A stretch of DNA of 64,000 nucleotides from Desulfuromonadales bacterium. GTDB lineage: Bacteria > Desulfobacterota > Desulfuromonadia > Desulfuromonadales > BM103. Of the stretch, positions 42,464-51,852 are shown one piece after another. A program made the position numbers and the translations under genes. The stretch covers positions 1 through 64,000 of the forward strand of contig JAQYVY010000016.1 in NCBI GenBank assembly GCA_030145195.1. The letters are read 5' to 3'. Under the pieces are notes generated by a model, which was not told where the DNA came from, made no database searches, and was given only the letters and a program-made list of their open reading frames with translations. How positions within the stretch are numbered: position 1 is the stretch's first letter; each line of letters opens with the position of its first letter.

Positions 42464-43741
42464 ATGTCCGATAAATGGAGAATTGAAACTCAGGCGGTGC
42501 AGGGAAACTATACCCCCGCAGCAGCGGAACCTCGCACTGCACCAATCTGCCAGAGCACCACTTTTAAATATGACAGCGCCGAGCATATGGCCAAGCTGTT
42601 CGATCTTGATTGTGCGGACCCCTTTTACACCCGTCTCGGCAACCCGACCACCAGCGTCTTCGAAGAGAAGATAGCCATGATGGAAGGTGGCGTTGGCGCG
42701 CTGGCGACTTCGTCTGGACAGGCCGCTTCAGCGCTGTCGATCCTCAATATTTGCAGCGCCGGTCAACATGTGGTCTCGGCCGGGACTCTTTATGGCGGCA
42801 CCTACTCCCTCTTCGCCAACACCCTGCCCAAGTTGGGGGTTGAAGTCACCTTTGTTGATCCGGGGTTACCGCTTGAAGAACTAAAAAAAGCCTTTCGTCC
42901 CGAGACCCGTTGCCTCTTTGCTGAGACCATTGGTAATCCAGGTCTGAACGTACTCGACTTTGAAAAGTTCAGCGCTCTGGCAACAGCCATGGAGGTGCCG
43001 CTGATCGTTGACAGCACCTTTGCCACGCCCTACCTTTGTCGTCCCTTTGAACACGGCGCCGATATTATCGTCCATTCTGCCACCAAATATATCGACGGCC
43101 ACGGCACCAGCCTCGGCGGCGTTATCATCGACAGCGGAAAATTCAACTGGAATAACGGTAAGTACCCCGGATTATGCGAGCCAGACAGCTCTTACCACGG
43201 CTTGCGTTACACCGAAAAATTCGGTCCGTTAGCCTATATTATCAAAGCCCGCGCCCAATACATGCGCGACCTCGGAGTCACCCCGGCGCCGCTGAACTCA
43301 TTCATCTTTAATCACGGTTTGACCACTCTGCCGCTACGCATGGAAAGACATAGCGATAACGCCCTGATTATTGCGACATTTCTCCAACAACATGCCAAGG
43401 TCAAGTGGGTCAATTATCCGGGACTCGAAAGTCATCCCAGCTACCCTCTGGTTCAGAAATACCTTTCGCTCGGAGCCAGTGGCGTACTGACCTTCGGTAT
43501 CGAAGGTGGTCGCGAAGCAGGCATCAAATTCATGGAAGGCTGTAAATTGATCGCCATGGTTGTTCATGTCGGCGATGCCCGTTCCTGCGTCTTGCACCCA
43601 GGTAGCACCACACATCGGCAGCTAACTGAAGAGCAACAAATGGCCTCGGGAGTTACCCAGGATCTGATTCGTCTTTCTGTTGGGATTGAGCATGTCGATG
43701 ACTTGATCGCCGACATAAACCAGGCCTTGCAAGCGAGCTGA
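42464..43741 (+). CDS. metY: O-acetylhomoserine sulfhydrylase-type PLP enzyme (copy 1)
   Basis: 425 residues of the Cys/Met metabolism PLP family in the long MetY (O-acetylhomoserine aminocarboxypropyltransferase) form. YTRLGNPTTSVFEEKIAMME, SSGQAASALSIL, the PLP-lysine motif SATKYIDGHGTSLGG, and the C-terminal HPGSTTHRQLTEEQQ are present. It forms homocysteine or methionine from acetylhomoserine and a sulfur donor. ATG 42464 has GGAGG eight bases upstream, so the longer frame from 42449 is rejected. A paralogue follows 360 bp downstream, and homoserine dehydrogenase lies 4 kb away. A gamma-lyase cannot be excluded. Confidence 0.88.
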   Translation: MSDKWRIETQAVQGNYTPAAAEPRTAPICQSTTFKYDSAEHMAKLFDLDCADPFYTRLGNPTTSVFEEKIAMMEGGVGALATSSGQAASALSILNICSAGQHVVSAGTLYGGTYSLFANTLPKLGVEVTFVDPGLPLEELKKAFRPETRCLFAETIGNPGLNVLDFEKFSALATAMEVPLIVDSTFATPYLCRPFEHGADIIVHSATKYIDGHGTSLGGVIIDSGKFNWNNGKYPGLCEPDSSYHGLRYTEKFGPLAYIIKARAQYMRDLGVTPAPLNSFIFNHGLTTLPLRMERHSDNALIIATFLQQHAKVKWVNYPGLESHPSYPLVQKYLSLGASGVLTFGIEGGREAGIKFMEGCKLIAMVVHVGDARSCVLHPGSTTHRQLTEEQQMASGVTQDLIRLSVGIEHVDDLIADINQALQAS

Positions 43742-43766
43742 CACAAAAAAACTGAATTGATTCACC

Positions 43767-43798
43767 AAAAGGCGAACCCCAAAAGGTTCGCCTTTTTT
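43767..43798 (+). terminator. Rho-independent terminator after metY copy 1
   Basis: GGCGAACC pairs with GGTTCGCC around CCAAAA, with flanking A/T pairs and a six-T run. Confidence 0.85.
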
Positions 43799-43800
43799 GC

Positions 43801-43845
43801 AAACCATAAACCACACCTGCTACGTGTAGTTTATGGTTTATTTTT
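43801..43845. terminator. Second hairpin between the metY copies
   Basis: AAACCATAAAC pairs perfectly with GTTTATGGTTT, with an inner partly paired CACACCTGCTACGTGTA, then a T-rich tract. It could be a backup terminator or an operator. Confidence 0.5.
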
Positions 43846-43846
43846 C

Positions 43847-43874
43847 TTGACTTTGCAACTCTCACTGGCATACT
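43847..43874 (+). promoter_or_regulatory. Possible promoter of metY copy 2
   Basis: TTGACT, 16 bases, then CATACT. It would give a leader of about 220 bases before the ATG at 44103, with no recognised riboswitch. Tentative. Confidence 0.35.
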
Positions 43875-44102
43875 GAAGTTTAGCGCAAAAACAAACCAAT
43901 CGTTTTTAACGAGACGAGCAGTCTGTTGAACGACCAATGAACTGGCTGCAAATCCGTCCGTTGGCCTATATTCCAGCTCCTTTTTGACCATTAGCTACGG
44001 CTATTACTCTCAAAAGAGCCAAAAGCTGATCTAAAAACGGCCAAATTTTCGCTTCAGCCCGGATAGTCCGACAGGCTGCTAGCAGTTTGAGGAGAACATA
44101 CA

Positions 44103-45389
44103 ATGTCAGATCAACCTGATTATCGTCTGGGGACCAAAGCACTGCATGCCGGTCAAGTGCCGGATCCGACCACCAATTCACGAGCGGTACCGATCTACCA
44201 GACCACCTCATACGTCTTTGACTCAAGTGAACACGCTGCAAACCTTTTTGCGCTCGCCGAGATGGGCAACATCTATACTCGCATCATGAACCCAACCACT
44301 GATGTGTTGGAGAAGCGACTGGCTGAACTCGACGGCGGAGTTGGCGCCTTGGCTTTCGCTTCGGGATCTGCCGCCATCTGCACTTCGATCCTCAACTTGG
44401 CCAAAAACGGCGACAATATCGTTTCAACCCAGGCTCTCTACGGAGGGACCTATAACCTGTTCCATTACACCCTGGCGCGCATGGGGATCACCGTCAAATT
44501 CGTCGACACCTCGGACCCAGCCAACGTCGCCGAAGCCATTGATGAGAACACCAAGGCCGTCTTCACTGAAGCCATTGCCAATCCAAAAAACAATGTTGAT
44601 GACTTCGAAGTTATCGCCCGGATTGCCCATGACCATGGGTTACCGTTGATCGTCGACAATACCGTTGCCACCCCATTGCTGTTTCGGCCTTTCGAGCACG
44701 GTGCCGACATCGCCTGTTATTCACTGACCAAGTTCATTGGTGGACATGGCACCAGCATCGGCGGTGCCGTGGTCGACAGCGGTAACTTCGACTGGTCAAG
44801 TGGGCGCTTTGACGAATTCACCACCCCGGACCCCAGTTATCACGGACTGGTCTATCATGAAGCCCTGGGTAAGCTGGCTTACATCCTGAAGATGCGGCTC
44901 ACCTTGCTGCGCGACATGGGGGCTTGCTTGTCACCGTTCAACGCCTTTCAGTTCTTACAAGGTCTGGAAACACTACATGTACGCATGCCACAACACTGCA
45001 AGAACGCTCTTGAGGTGGCCAAACATCTCGAAGATCATGAGAGCGTCGAGTGGGTCAACTATCCTGGCCTGAAGAGTCACCCTGACTACGAGCGTGCCAT
45101 GCATTACCTGCCGAACGGCCAGGGTGCAATCCTCGGCTTCGGTATCAAGGGCGGCGCTGAGGCAGGCGCCAGGTTTATCGACAGCGTCAAACTTTGCAGC
45201 CACCTGGCGAACATCGGCGACGCCAAGACCCTGGTGATTCATCCAGCCAGCACCACGCATCAGCAACTCTCTGATGAAGAGCAGCTTGCCGCTGGAGTCA
45301 GCCCCGACTTCATCCGGGTTTCAGTTGGGATTGAGGATGTGCGCGACATTATCGAAGATCTGGATCAGGCACTTAAGGCCAGTCAGTGA
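44103..45389 (+). CDS. O-acetylhomoserine sulfhydrylase-type PLP enzyme (copy 2)
   Basis: 428 residues, paralogous to the gene upstream along its full length. [40 protein letters not shown], the PLP-lysine motif [20 protein letters not shown] and [20 protein letters not shown] are all present. Copy 1 has PICQSTT where this one has the family-typical PIYQTTS, so this is the more canonical MetY. AGGAG is close to the ATG. It has its own leader and terminator, which suggests separate regulation of the pair. One may prefer sulfide and the other methanethiol or serve as a gamma-lyase. Confidence 0.88.
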   Translation: MSDQPDYRLGTKALHAGQVPDPTTNSRAVPIYQTTSYVFDSSEHAANLFALAEMGNIYTRIMNPTTDVLEKRLAELDGGVGALAFASGSAAICTSILNLAKNGDNIVSTQALYGGTYNLFHYTLARMGITVKFVDTSDPANVAEAIDENTKAVFTEAIANPKNNVDDFEVIARIAHDHGLPLIVDNTVATPLLFRPFEHGADIACYSLTKFIGGHGTSIGGAVVDSGNFDWSSGRFDEFTTPDPSYHGLVYHEALGKLAYILKMRLTLLRDMGACLSPFNAFQFLQGLETLHVRMPQHCKNALEVAKHLEDHESVEWVNYPGLKSHPDYERAMHYLPNGQGAILGFGIKGGAEAGARFIDSVKLCSHLANIGDAKTLVIHPASTTHQQLSDEEQLAAGVSPDFIRVSVGIEDVRDIIEDLDQALKASQ

Positions 45390-45411
45390 TTTAATTACGC
45401 GCAACGAAACT

Positions 45412-45442
45412 AAAAAGGCGGACCATCTGGCCCGCCTTTTTT
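45412..45442 (+). terminator. Rho-independent terminator after metY copy 2
   Basis: AAAAAGGCGG pairs with CCGCCTTTTT, with a T-run, 22 bp after the stop codon. Confidence 0.85.
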
Positions 45443-45618
45443 AGTTTGAAGCACGCTTTTCTACAGATTGGTAACGTACCACAAGACCCAATCCAAGTTA
45501 GACTCTTCTCATCGCTCAGTCTGCAACACTTCCTTACCACCCCAACCTTGTCAATTCTTTTGCCAGCCCTTTGCGACCGTGTTATTGTTGCGCGCAAATC
45601 TAGCTGGGGGTTCCACTT

Positions 45619-46488
45619 TTGATACGCTATTGGCTCGAATACATACCCTTTATCACGGTCGCAACCGTGGTTCGCCTCCTGCCGCGCGGGGCCGCCATGA
45701 GCCTGGGTCGAAAACTCGGTTACCTCGGTCGCTACCTGCAACCGGGCCGCGTTAAAATTGCCGACGACAACCTGCGCCAGGCTTTTCCCGAAATGCCGCA
45801 GAACGAACGCGCGCAGATGGTTAAACGGGTCTTTTCCGATCTGGGAGTCGGCTTTGTCGAGATGTTGCGCCTCGACCTGTACAATGGCCGCGACGATCTG
45901 GAAAAGCTTTTCACCTTTGAAGGCGCGCAACATCTCCCGGACGCTCTGGCCTTAAACCGCGGCTGCATCCTTTTAACCGGTCACGTCGGCTCTTGGGAAG
46001 CCGGGAACTTTGTTTTTCCAACACTCGGGTTTCCAATCGCAGTGGTCGCAAAACCGATGCGTAACCCCCTTGTAGACAGATATTTTCGTCGTATGCGTCA
46101 ATCGTATGGGGCCTACATGATCGACAGTCGTAAAGGTGCCCGAAAAATCTTCAAAGCTTTACAGCAAAATCATGTGGTCGGGATTTTGATGGATCAACAC
46201 ATCAAGAAGAAGGAAGCCGTTAGTGTGCCTTTCTTCGGTCGCCCGGCCCACACAACTCCAATCATCGCCCAGATCGCTATGAAATACCACGTACCAATCG
46301 TACCCGTCTTTGCCTATCGCAATCCAGACGACACTTACCTGATAAAGGCATTCAAGCCAATCCTGCTTGAAGACGCACTGACAGAAGAGAACATTATCGC
46401 CAACACCGCAAAACTGACCCAATGCATTGAGGAAGGGATCATGCATGACGTCAGCCAGTGGTTCTGGGTCCACCGGCGCTGGAAGTAA
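45619..46488 (+). CDS. LpxL/HtrB-like lipid A acyltransferase
   Basis: 289 residues of the lysophospholipid acyltransferase family that adds secondary acyl chains to lipid A at the inner membrane. An N-terminal hydrophobic anchor (about 5-25) is followed by the catalytic motif GHVGSWEAG (the HxxxxE/D motif), then VVAKPMRNPLVDRYFRRMR and MDQHIKKKEAVSVPFFGRPA. The frame begins with TTG at 45619 with GGGGG upstream; no better ATG is available before the conserved start. The next gene, trmL, begins five bases after its stop, so the two form a small operon. Confidence 0.9.
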   Translation: MIRYWLEYIPFITVATVVRLLPRGAAMSLGRKLGYLGRYLQPGRVKIADDNLRQAFPEMPQNERAQMVKRVFSDLGVGFVEMLRLDLYNGRDDLEKLFTFEGAQHLPDALALNRGCILLTGHVGSWEAGNFVFPTLGFPIAVVAKPMRNPLVDRYFRRMRQSYGAYMIDSRKGARKIFKALQQNHVVGILMDQHIKKKEAVSVPFFGRPAHTTPIIAQIAMKYHVPIVPVFAYRNPDDTYLIKAFKPILLEDALTEENIIANTAKLTQCIEEGIMHDVSQWFWVHRRWK

Positions 46489-46492
46489 CTCA

Positions 46493-46969
46493 ATGAAGCA
46501 AACCACATCTTTTCATATCGTTCTGATCGAACCGGAGATCCCCCCCAACACCGGCAACATCGCCCGTCTTTGTGGTGCGACCGGCACAGTCCTGCATCTG
46601 GTGGGGAAACTCGGGTTTTCTCTGGATGACAAACATCTAAAGCGAGCCGGGCTCGATTACTGGGACGCGGTCGATGTGCGCCGCTGGGACAGCTTTGATG
46701 ACTTGCAAGCCGCTTTTCCTGAAGGGCGTTTCTGGTTTACCTCGAAGAAGGCGACGAAATCCCATGTTCAGGCAGACTTTGAAGCCGGAGACTTTCTGGT
46801 GTTCGGCAAAGAAACTTTGGGGTTACCGGAAGAACTGCTCTCCCGTTACGCCGACAGGTCCCTGCGCATCCCGATCCTCAGCCCGGTGGTGCGTAGCCTG
46901 AACCTCTCAACCGCAGCCGGAATAATCCTCTATGAGGCTTTACGTCAGGTTGGACAGTTAGAACCATAA
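46493..46969 (+). CDS. trmL: tRNA (cytidine/uridine(34)-2'-O)-methyltransferase TrmL
   Basis: 158 residues, SPOUT methyltransferase that modifies the wobble base of tRNA-Leu. Knot motifs are present: IEPEIPPNTGNIARLCGATG, FLVFGKETLGLPEELL, and IPILSPVVRSLNLSTAAGII. The ATG at 46493 lies five bases after the acyltransferase stop; the longer frame starting at 46427 overlaps that gene and is rejected. Length and motif order are standard for TrmL/YibK. Confidence 0.94.
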   Translation: MKQTTSFHIVLIEPEIPPNTGNIARLCGATGTVLHLVGKLGFSLDDKHLKRAGLDYWDAVDVRRWDSFDDLQAAFPEGRFWFTSKKATKSHVQADFEAGDFLVFGKETLGLPEELLSRYADRSLRIPILSPVVRSLNLSTAAGIILYEALRQVGQLEP

Positions 46970-47007
46970 ACCCACAAGCACCTCAAACCCCTTTGCGGAT
47001 TGTCTAC

Positions 47008-47060
47008 CTTTCTTTGCTCCTTGTCTGCCTTTCTTTGCGACTTTGCGTCTTTGCGTTATT
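47008..47060. repeat. Short-period repeat, CTTTGCG type
   Basis: TTTCTTTGCGACTTTGCGTC then TTTGCG: successive 8-base units of the CGCAAAG family seen at 646-725. It lies between the converging trmL and hom genes. Confidence 0.5.
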
Positions 47061-47077
47061 TTTTTCTAGCAGACAAC

Positions 47078-47101
47078 AAAAAAGGCGCCCCAAAGGGCGC
47101 C
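47078..47101 (-). terminator. Rho-independent terminator of hom
   Basis: On the minus strand GGCGCCC pairs with GGGCGCC around TTTG, followed by a six-T run. It is about 30 bp after the hom stop codon. Confidence 0.85.
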
Positions 47102-47129
47102 TCTGTAAGCATCAGATTATCAGTTCCAG

Positions 47130-48440
47130 CTACTCTAAGTTATCCTCAATCCGAATCAGCAGACTCTCCTCACACACTTCCCCAAGTTGATCAATTTCGT
47201 ACAGGGCGGCACGCACATTACGCTCCTCGGCTTCATGGGTCATGAATACAATCGGAACCGCTTCTGCAACGTGGCGGTGTGGTTGAATCATCGATTCTAT
47301 GCTGATCTGATGTTTTCCAAGAATCCCCGCGATTTGAGCCAAAACCATCGGTTGATCCTTAACCATAAGTCTCAAGTAATAAGGGGTAACAATCTGTTCC
47401 ATAGGCTTTATTGCATAATTTGATAGAGCGCTCTGAGGACAACCAAGCGCCGCAACTCTGGTGCCGATTCCAGCCTTGAGATTATGAGCAATAGCAACCA
47501 CGTCGCCCATAACGGCACTGGCCGTGGCATCCATACCAGCACCGTAACCAGAGAGCATCACCGGTCCGACGAAGTCTCCGACTAGGCGGACACAGTTGAA
47601 AACGCCATTGATAGTAGACAAGGGGTAGTCTTTTGGCACCATGGTCGGGTGCACTCGCGCTTCAATCTGGTCGCCGTCGCGCTTGCCAATAGCCAAGAGC
47701 TTCAACTTGTAACCAAAACCATGAGCGAACTCGATATCAAGAGCCGTGATTTTGCTAATCCCCTCGGTATAAATCTTATCGAAATCGACGCGAGTGCCGA
47801 AACAAAGGCTCAGCAAGAGAGCCAGTTTATGGGCAGTATCGATCCCCTCGACATCAAAAGTCGGATCGGCTTCCGCATAACCATGCTTCTGGGCATCAAC
47901 CAGAACGTCAGCGAAAACTTCGCCTTCTTCATCCATGCGGGTCAGGATATAGTTGCAGGTGCCGTTGAGAATCCCATAGAGACTGGTAAACTCATTCGCG
48001 CCGAGGTTCTCTTTGATTGCTGAGATCACCGGGATACCACCGCCGACGGAAGCTTCGTACATGACCTCAACGCCAGCCTCTTCTGCCGCGCGAAAGATTT
48101 CCTCACCATGCAGCGCGAGCAAGGCCTTGTTCGCAGTGACCACATGCTTGCCGTTTTGGATCGCCTTAAGAACAAAGCTACGAGCCGGTTCGTAACCACC
48201 GATCAGTTCGATGACAACCTGAATCTCTGGATCGTTGAGTAACCCTTCAGCATCAGCGCTCAATATCCCGGGGGCCAGATTAACCCCACGATCTGTGGTG
48301 ATATCGAGGTCAGCAATCCGTACCAGTTCGAGACTGACACCAGTCCTCTCAGCGAGGAGGGCATGATTCTTCTGCAACAACTTGACGACACCGGTACCGA
48401 TGGTGCCAAAGCCTAAAAGGCCTAGTTTAATACTCCGCAT
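47130..48440 (-). CDS. hom: Homoserine dehydrogenase
   Basis: 436 residues. Reduces aspartate semialdehyde to homoserine for methionine and threonine synthesis. The NAD(P)-binding motif GLLGFGTIGTGV is at the N-terminus; the catalytic core has GGGIPVISAIKENLGAN, GILNGTCNYILTRM and EADPTFDVEGIDTAHK; the C-terminal 80 residues form an ACT domain (RLMVKDQPMVLAQIAGILGK) for feedback control. ATG 48440 is six bases after AAGGTG; the GTG at 48449 lies inside that ribosome site and is rejected. It lies close to the two metY genes, which use acetylated homoserine. Confidence 0.95.
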   Translation of the reverse strand: MRSIKLGLLGFGTIGTGVVKLLQKNHALLAERTGVSLELVRIADLDITTDRGVNLAPGILSADAEGLLNDPEIQVVIELIGGYEPARSFVLKAIQNGKHVVTANKALLALHGEEIFRAAEEAGVEVMYEASVGGGIPVISAIKENLGANEFTSLYGILNGTCNYILTRMDEEGEVFADVLVDAQKHGYAEADPTFDVEGIDTAHKLALLLSLCFGTRVDFDKIYTEGISKITALDIEFAHGFGYKLKLLAIGKRDGDQIEARVHPTMVPKDYPLSTINGVFNCVRLVGDFVGPVMLSGYGAGMDATASAVMGDVVAIAHNLKAGIGTRVAALGCPQSALSNYAIKPMEQIVTPYYLRLMVKDQPMVLAQIAGILGKHQISIESMIQPHRHVAEAVPIVFMTHEAEERNVRAALYEIDQLGEVCEESLLIRIEDNLE

Positions 48441-48513
48441 AACATTCACCTTATATGTTCAATTGATATGACTCTTTAAAGGGTTATTGAAGGGCGGGCA
48501 GCCTGACGGACTA

Positions 48514-49002
48514 TCACTGAACTGGCTGTAAGGAAACCGGCGACGTACTGCATACCGACTCACAATCAAGCCAGCAGACGGTGACATCATCGTTCTGGCC
48601 CTCCAGGACCGCATTGACCAGCGTATGCAAAACTTCGGCATCAGCATCTTCATGCAGCGCCAGACACAGGGAGGTGTTTTTAAAACCAGCTTGGCGGGCG
48701 ACTTCAACCATATGCTTCACCAATGAGGCATAGGTTTCAGCACATAACCCTTGCCACTTGCCGCCACCAACGAAAAGCACCCAGTCGGCCTTGAGCTTAC
48801 CATTGTTTTCCAGCACGACATGCTCACCGGCCTTACCTTTGACCTGGCCGTCAAGCAGCATCCGGGTCAATTGACCATCCATACGCCAATCGAGCAAAGC
48901 GGCCGGACCGACGAGTGGAAGCTGATCCATAAAATAAAGCGCTACCACAGCTTCACCCGGCAGGCTATCGGCGGAAAGCGCCGGGTTTACCAACGAGGTC
49001 AT
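48514..49002 (-). CDS. Leucyl aminopeptidase (M17) N-terminal-domain-like protein
   Basis: 162 residues. The features LPGEAVVALYFMDQLPLVGPA, LLDWRMDGQLTRMLLDGQVK and WVLFVGGGKWQGL resemble the N-terminal macro-like domain of M17 aminopeptidases, without the metal-binding catalytic domain. It is therefore not expected to be a peptidase; a binding or regulatory role is possible. Its ATG overlaps the nusB stop (ATGA), so it is the last gene of the rib-nusB operon. Such stand-alone proteins next to nusB seem to recur in Desulfuromonadales, but I cannot check that here. Confidence 0.65.
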   Translation of the reverse strand: MTSLVNPALSADSLPGEAVVALYFMDQLPLVGPAALLDWRMDGQLTRMLLDGQVKGKAGEHVVLENNGKLKADWVLFVGGGKWQGLCAETYASLVKHMVEVARQAGFKNTSLCLALHEDADAEVLHTLVNAVLEGQNDDVTVCWLDCESVCSTSPVSLQPVQ

Positions 49003-49472
49003 GGTGTTGCACGCCGTATTTGCTGAGAGAGATGATCAAGGACACCATTGACAAATGAGGGCGTTTCTTCGGTGCCAAAACGCTTTCCAAGCTCTATCGC
49101 TTCGTTGATAACGACATTGCACGGGACCTCGGGACAGTGAAGCAGCTCAAAGGCAGCCAGACGCAGGAGAGCAAGGTCAACCCGTGCCATGCGATCAAGA
49201 GCCCAGTTTGTCGAATAAGAGTCCAGCTTCTGATCGATCTCATCTAGATGCTCGGCGACGCCACAGACCAAAACCTCAGCAAAGCTCCGGACTTCTGGCT
49301 GCATCGGCGAGAGACCATCCTCAACCGCTTCGCCGAGAACATCATTTCGGAACTGAAAGTTTTTCCAGAAAACAGCCAAGACCTGTTCCAGCGATCCGCC
49401 TTCATGGTCGGCCAAACTATAAAGAACCTTCAGGGCCATTTCCCGGCCCTGGCGTCTAATCCCACGTGACAT
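48999..49472 (-). CDS. nusB: Transcription antitermination factor NusB
   Basis: 157 residues. RNA-binding helical protein that joins NusE/S10 on boxA during rRNA transcription. RRQGREMALKVLYSLADHEG at the N-terminus, and the C-terminal CNVVINEAIELGKRFGTEET, FVNGVLDHL are diagnostic. It follows ribH by six bases, the common order in this phylum and others. Confidence 0.95.
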   Translation of the reverse strand: MSRGIRRQGREMALKVLYSLADHEGGSLEQVLAVFWKNFQFRNDVLGEAVEDGLSPMQPEVRSFAEVLVCGVAEHLDEIDQKLDSYSTNWALDRMARVDLALLRLAAFELLHCPEVPCNVVINEAIELGKRFGTEETPSFVNGVLDHLSQQIRRATP

Positions 49473-49478
49473 ATCGAT

Positions 49479-49943
49479 TTATAACGCCTTGTACAGGTTA
49501 ACCATCTCTACCGCTGCCATAGCCGCATCAAAGCCCTTATTGCCCGCTTTGCTACCAGCACGCTCAATCGCCTGTTCGAGAGAATCAGTAGTCAGGACCC
49601 CAAAGGCAATCGGAATCCCGGAGTCAATAGCGACACTGGCAACCCCTTTGGAGACTTCGGCACTGACATAATCGAAATGCGGCGTGGAACCACGGATCAC
49701 TGCACCAAGACAAACGATGGCATCAAAACGTCCGGTTGCAGCCATCTGTTTTGCTGTCGGCGGGATTTCAAATGCACCGGGGACGCGCACAACAACGATA
49801 TCGTCCTTCTCGGCACCATGGCGAACCAGTGCGTCAATAGCACCTTCGACCAAACGGTCGCCGACAAAGCTGTTGAAGCGACTGACCAACAGCCCCATCC
49901 GCAGACCTTTGGCATCCAGTTTTCCTTCGATAATCTTTGGCAT
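49479..49943 (-). CDS. ribH: 6,7-dimethyl-8-ribityllumazine synthase
   Basis: 154 residues. Condenses the ribityl-pyrimidine with dihydroxybutanone phosphate to lumazine. Motifs: [75 protein letters not shown]. Normal length; should form the icosahedral or pentameric enzyme. Between ribBA and nusB in the operon. Confidence 0.96.
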   Translation of the reverse strand: MPKIIEGKLDAKGLRMGLLVSRFNSFVGDRLVEGAIDALVRHGAEKDDIVVVRVPGAFEIPPTAKQMAATGRFDAIVCLGAVIRGSTPHFDYVSAEVSKGVASVAIDSGIPIAFGVLTTDSLEQAIERAGSKAGNKGFDAAMAAVEMVNLYKAL

Positions 49944-49965
49944 GTCACATCTCCACTTTCCGGGA

Positions 49966-51171
49966 TTAAAGATTTTCCAGCAAATGACCCATCTTTTGCT
50001 TCTTGGTTTTCAGATATTTCAGGTTTGACTTGTTCGCCTCAATCTCTATAGAGACCCGTTCGACGATCTCCAGGCCATAACCTTCGAGACCGATAATTTT
50101 GCGCGGGTTATTGGTCAGCAGGCGAATTTTCCGCACACCGAGTTCACTCAAAATCTGGGCACCAATCCCATAATCACGCAGATCGGCTTTGAAACCAAGC
50201 GCTTCATTGGCTTCCACCGTATCACAGCCATCATCCTGAAGGTTATAAGCTTTCAGTTTGTTAACCAGGCCGATTCCCCGGCCTTCCTGACGCATGTAAA
50301 GGACGACACCAGCGCCCTCTTTTTCTATAATCTGCATCGCTGTATGCAGTTGCGCACCGCAGTCACAACGCTCCGAGCCAAAGACATCACCGGTCAGACA
50401 TTCGGAATGCACCCGAACCAATACCGGCTTCTCTGGGTCAATTTCGCCCTTATAGAGAGCGAGATGCTGGGCGTCATCAACATCATTATCATAGACGACA
50501 GCCTTGAAATCCCCCCCCGCAGTGGTCGGCAAACGGGTTTCGGCAGCGCGTCTGACCAGCAATTCCGTCCGCATCCGATAAGCCACAAGATCGGCAATAG
50601 TGACAATCTTCATCTTGTGCTTCTCGGCAAACTCACGCAACTCGGGCATACGCGCCATAGTACCGTCATCATTCATGATTTCACAGATGACACCAGCGGG
50701 TTTCAAACCGGCAAGGCGAGACAAATCAACCGAACCCTCAGTCTGACCAGCGCGAACCATAACCCCACCCTTCTTCGCGCGTAGCGGAAAAATATGTCCA
50801 GGACGGGCCAAGTCATTAGCTGACGTTTCGTCAGCAAGCGCAACCTGAACGGTCTGGGAGCGATCGGCGGCGGAGATGCCGGTTGTCACACCCCGGCGGG
50901 CTTCGATGGAAACGGTGAACGCGGTTCCAAATGACGAAGAATTGTCCTGAACCATAAGTGGCAAACCGAGATGGTCGGCCCGCTCTTCAGTTAAGGAAAG
51001 ACAGATCAGGCCGCGGCCCTCTTTAGCCATAAAGTTGATCGCTTCGGGCGTAACCATTTCGGCAGCCATGCAAAGATCGCCTTCATTTTCACGATCCTCA
51101 TCATCGACCAGGATGATCATTTTGCCTTGGCGGATCTCCTCCAAGGCTTCTTCAATACGGGTTAACGGCAT
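49966..51171 (-). CDS. ribBA: Bifunctional DHBP synthase / GTP cyclohydrolase II
   Basis: 401 residues. The N-terminal half makes 3,4-dihydroxy-2-butanone 4-phosphate ([27 protein letters not shown]-like [14 protein letters not shown]). The C-terminal half opens GTP ([20 protein letters not shown] with zinc cysteines, and [20 protein letters not shown]). Both active sites look complete. It feeds ribH and ribD in the same operon. Confidence 0.96.
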   Translation of the reverse strand: MPLTRIEEALEEIRQGKMIILVDDEDRENEGDLCMAAEMVTPEAINFMAKEGRGLICLSLTEERADHLGLPLMVQDNSSSFGTAFTVSIEARRGVTTGISAADRSQTVQVALADETSANDLARPGHIFPLRAKKGGVMVRAGQTEGSVDLSRLAGLKPAGVICEIMNDDGTMARMPELREFAEKHKMKIVTIADLVAYRMRTELLVRRAAETRLPTTAGGDFKAVVYDNDVDDAQHLALYKGEIDPEKPVLVRVHSECLTGDVFGSERCDCGAQLHTAMQIIEKEGAGVVLYMRQEGRGIGLVNKLKAYNLQDDGCDTVEANEALGFKADLRDYGIGAQILSELGVRKIRLLTNNPRKIIGLEGYGLEIVERVSIEIEANKSNLKYLKTKKQKMGHLLENL

Positions 51172-51204
51172 ATCAACTCCTTACTCACAAGGCTTTAAAA
51201 TATC

Positions 51205-51852
51205 TCATAAAAATCCATGCTTGGCAAGGAGATCCATGGTTACGCCCCCGGTCTTGCCGAGAGCTCCAGCGTGCATAAATCTTGCTACATATTTACCAAT
51301 CAAGTCAGTTTCGACATTCACCATGCCACCAACCTGGCAATCCTGAAGATTGGTCTGTTCAAGGGTGTGTGGGATAACGGCGAGAGAGAAACCATCCTCA
51401 CTCACTTCGTTTACAGTCAGGCTGATGCCGTCAATGGTGACCGAGCCTTTGGCCACCAGCAGGGCAACAATTTCCGGGTCGGCCTGAAATCGGAGAGTCC
51501 AGGCGTTGCCTTCCTTGCGTCGTTCAGCCAGGCGCGCCCGGCCATCGACATGACCAGTAACCATGTGACCACCAAGACGATCGGAGAGGCGTAAAGCTCG
51601 CTCAAGATTAACTTTGGAACCACGTGACAACTCGCCTAAGCCACTACATCTCAGCGTCTCGGCAGAAACATCGGCAAAAAAACGGCCATCACCGAAACCA
51701 GTGACCGTGAGGCAGACGCCATTCATCGCAATACTCTCACCGAGGCTCAGTTCGGCCATAGGGAAAGCGGTCCCAACCGTGACCCGAGCCTGAGCTGTGC
51801 CAAGCTTGATCTCGACCAGAGTACCGACATCTTCAATCAATCCGGTGAACAT
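51205..51852 (-). CDS. ribE: Riboflavin synthase alpha subunit
   Basis: 215 residues. Dismutates lumazine to riboflavin. Two homologous beta-barrel repeats are seen: MFTGLIEDVGTLVEI with SIAMNGVCLTVTGF in the first, and GHMVTGHVDGRARLAERRKE with VTIDGISLTVNEV in the second. The start lies within the last 16 bases of ribD, so the two are translationally coupled. Confidence 0.96.
   Translation of the reverse strand: MFTGLIEDVGTLVEIKLGTAQARVTVGTAFPMAELSLGESIAMNGVCLTVTGFGDGRFFADVSAETLRCSGLGELSRGSKVNLERALRLSDRLGGHMVTGHVDGRARLAERRKEGNAWTLRFQADPEIVALLVAKGSVTIDGISLTVNEVSEDGFSLAVIPHTLEQTNLQDCQVGGMVNVETDLIGKYVARFMHAGALGKTGGVTMDLLAKHGFL

Noticed and set aside
42177-44102. SAM riboswitch upstream of either metY gene
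   Set aside because: Hairpins exist, but no SAM-I or SAM-II core pattern was recognised in the leaders.
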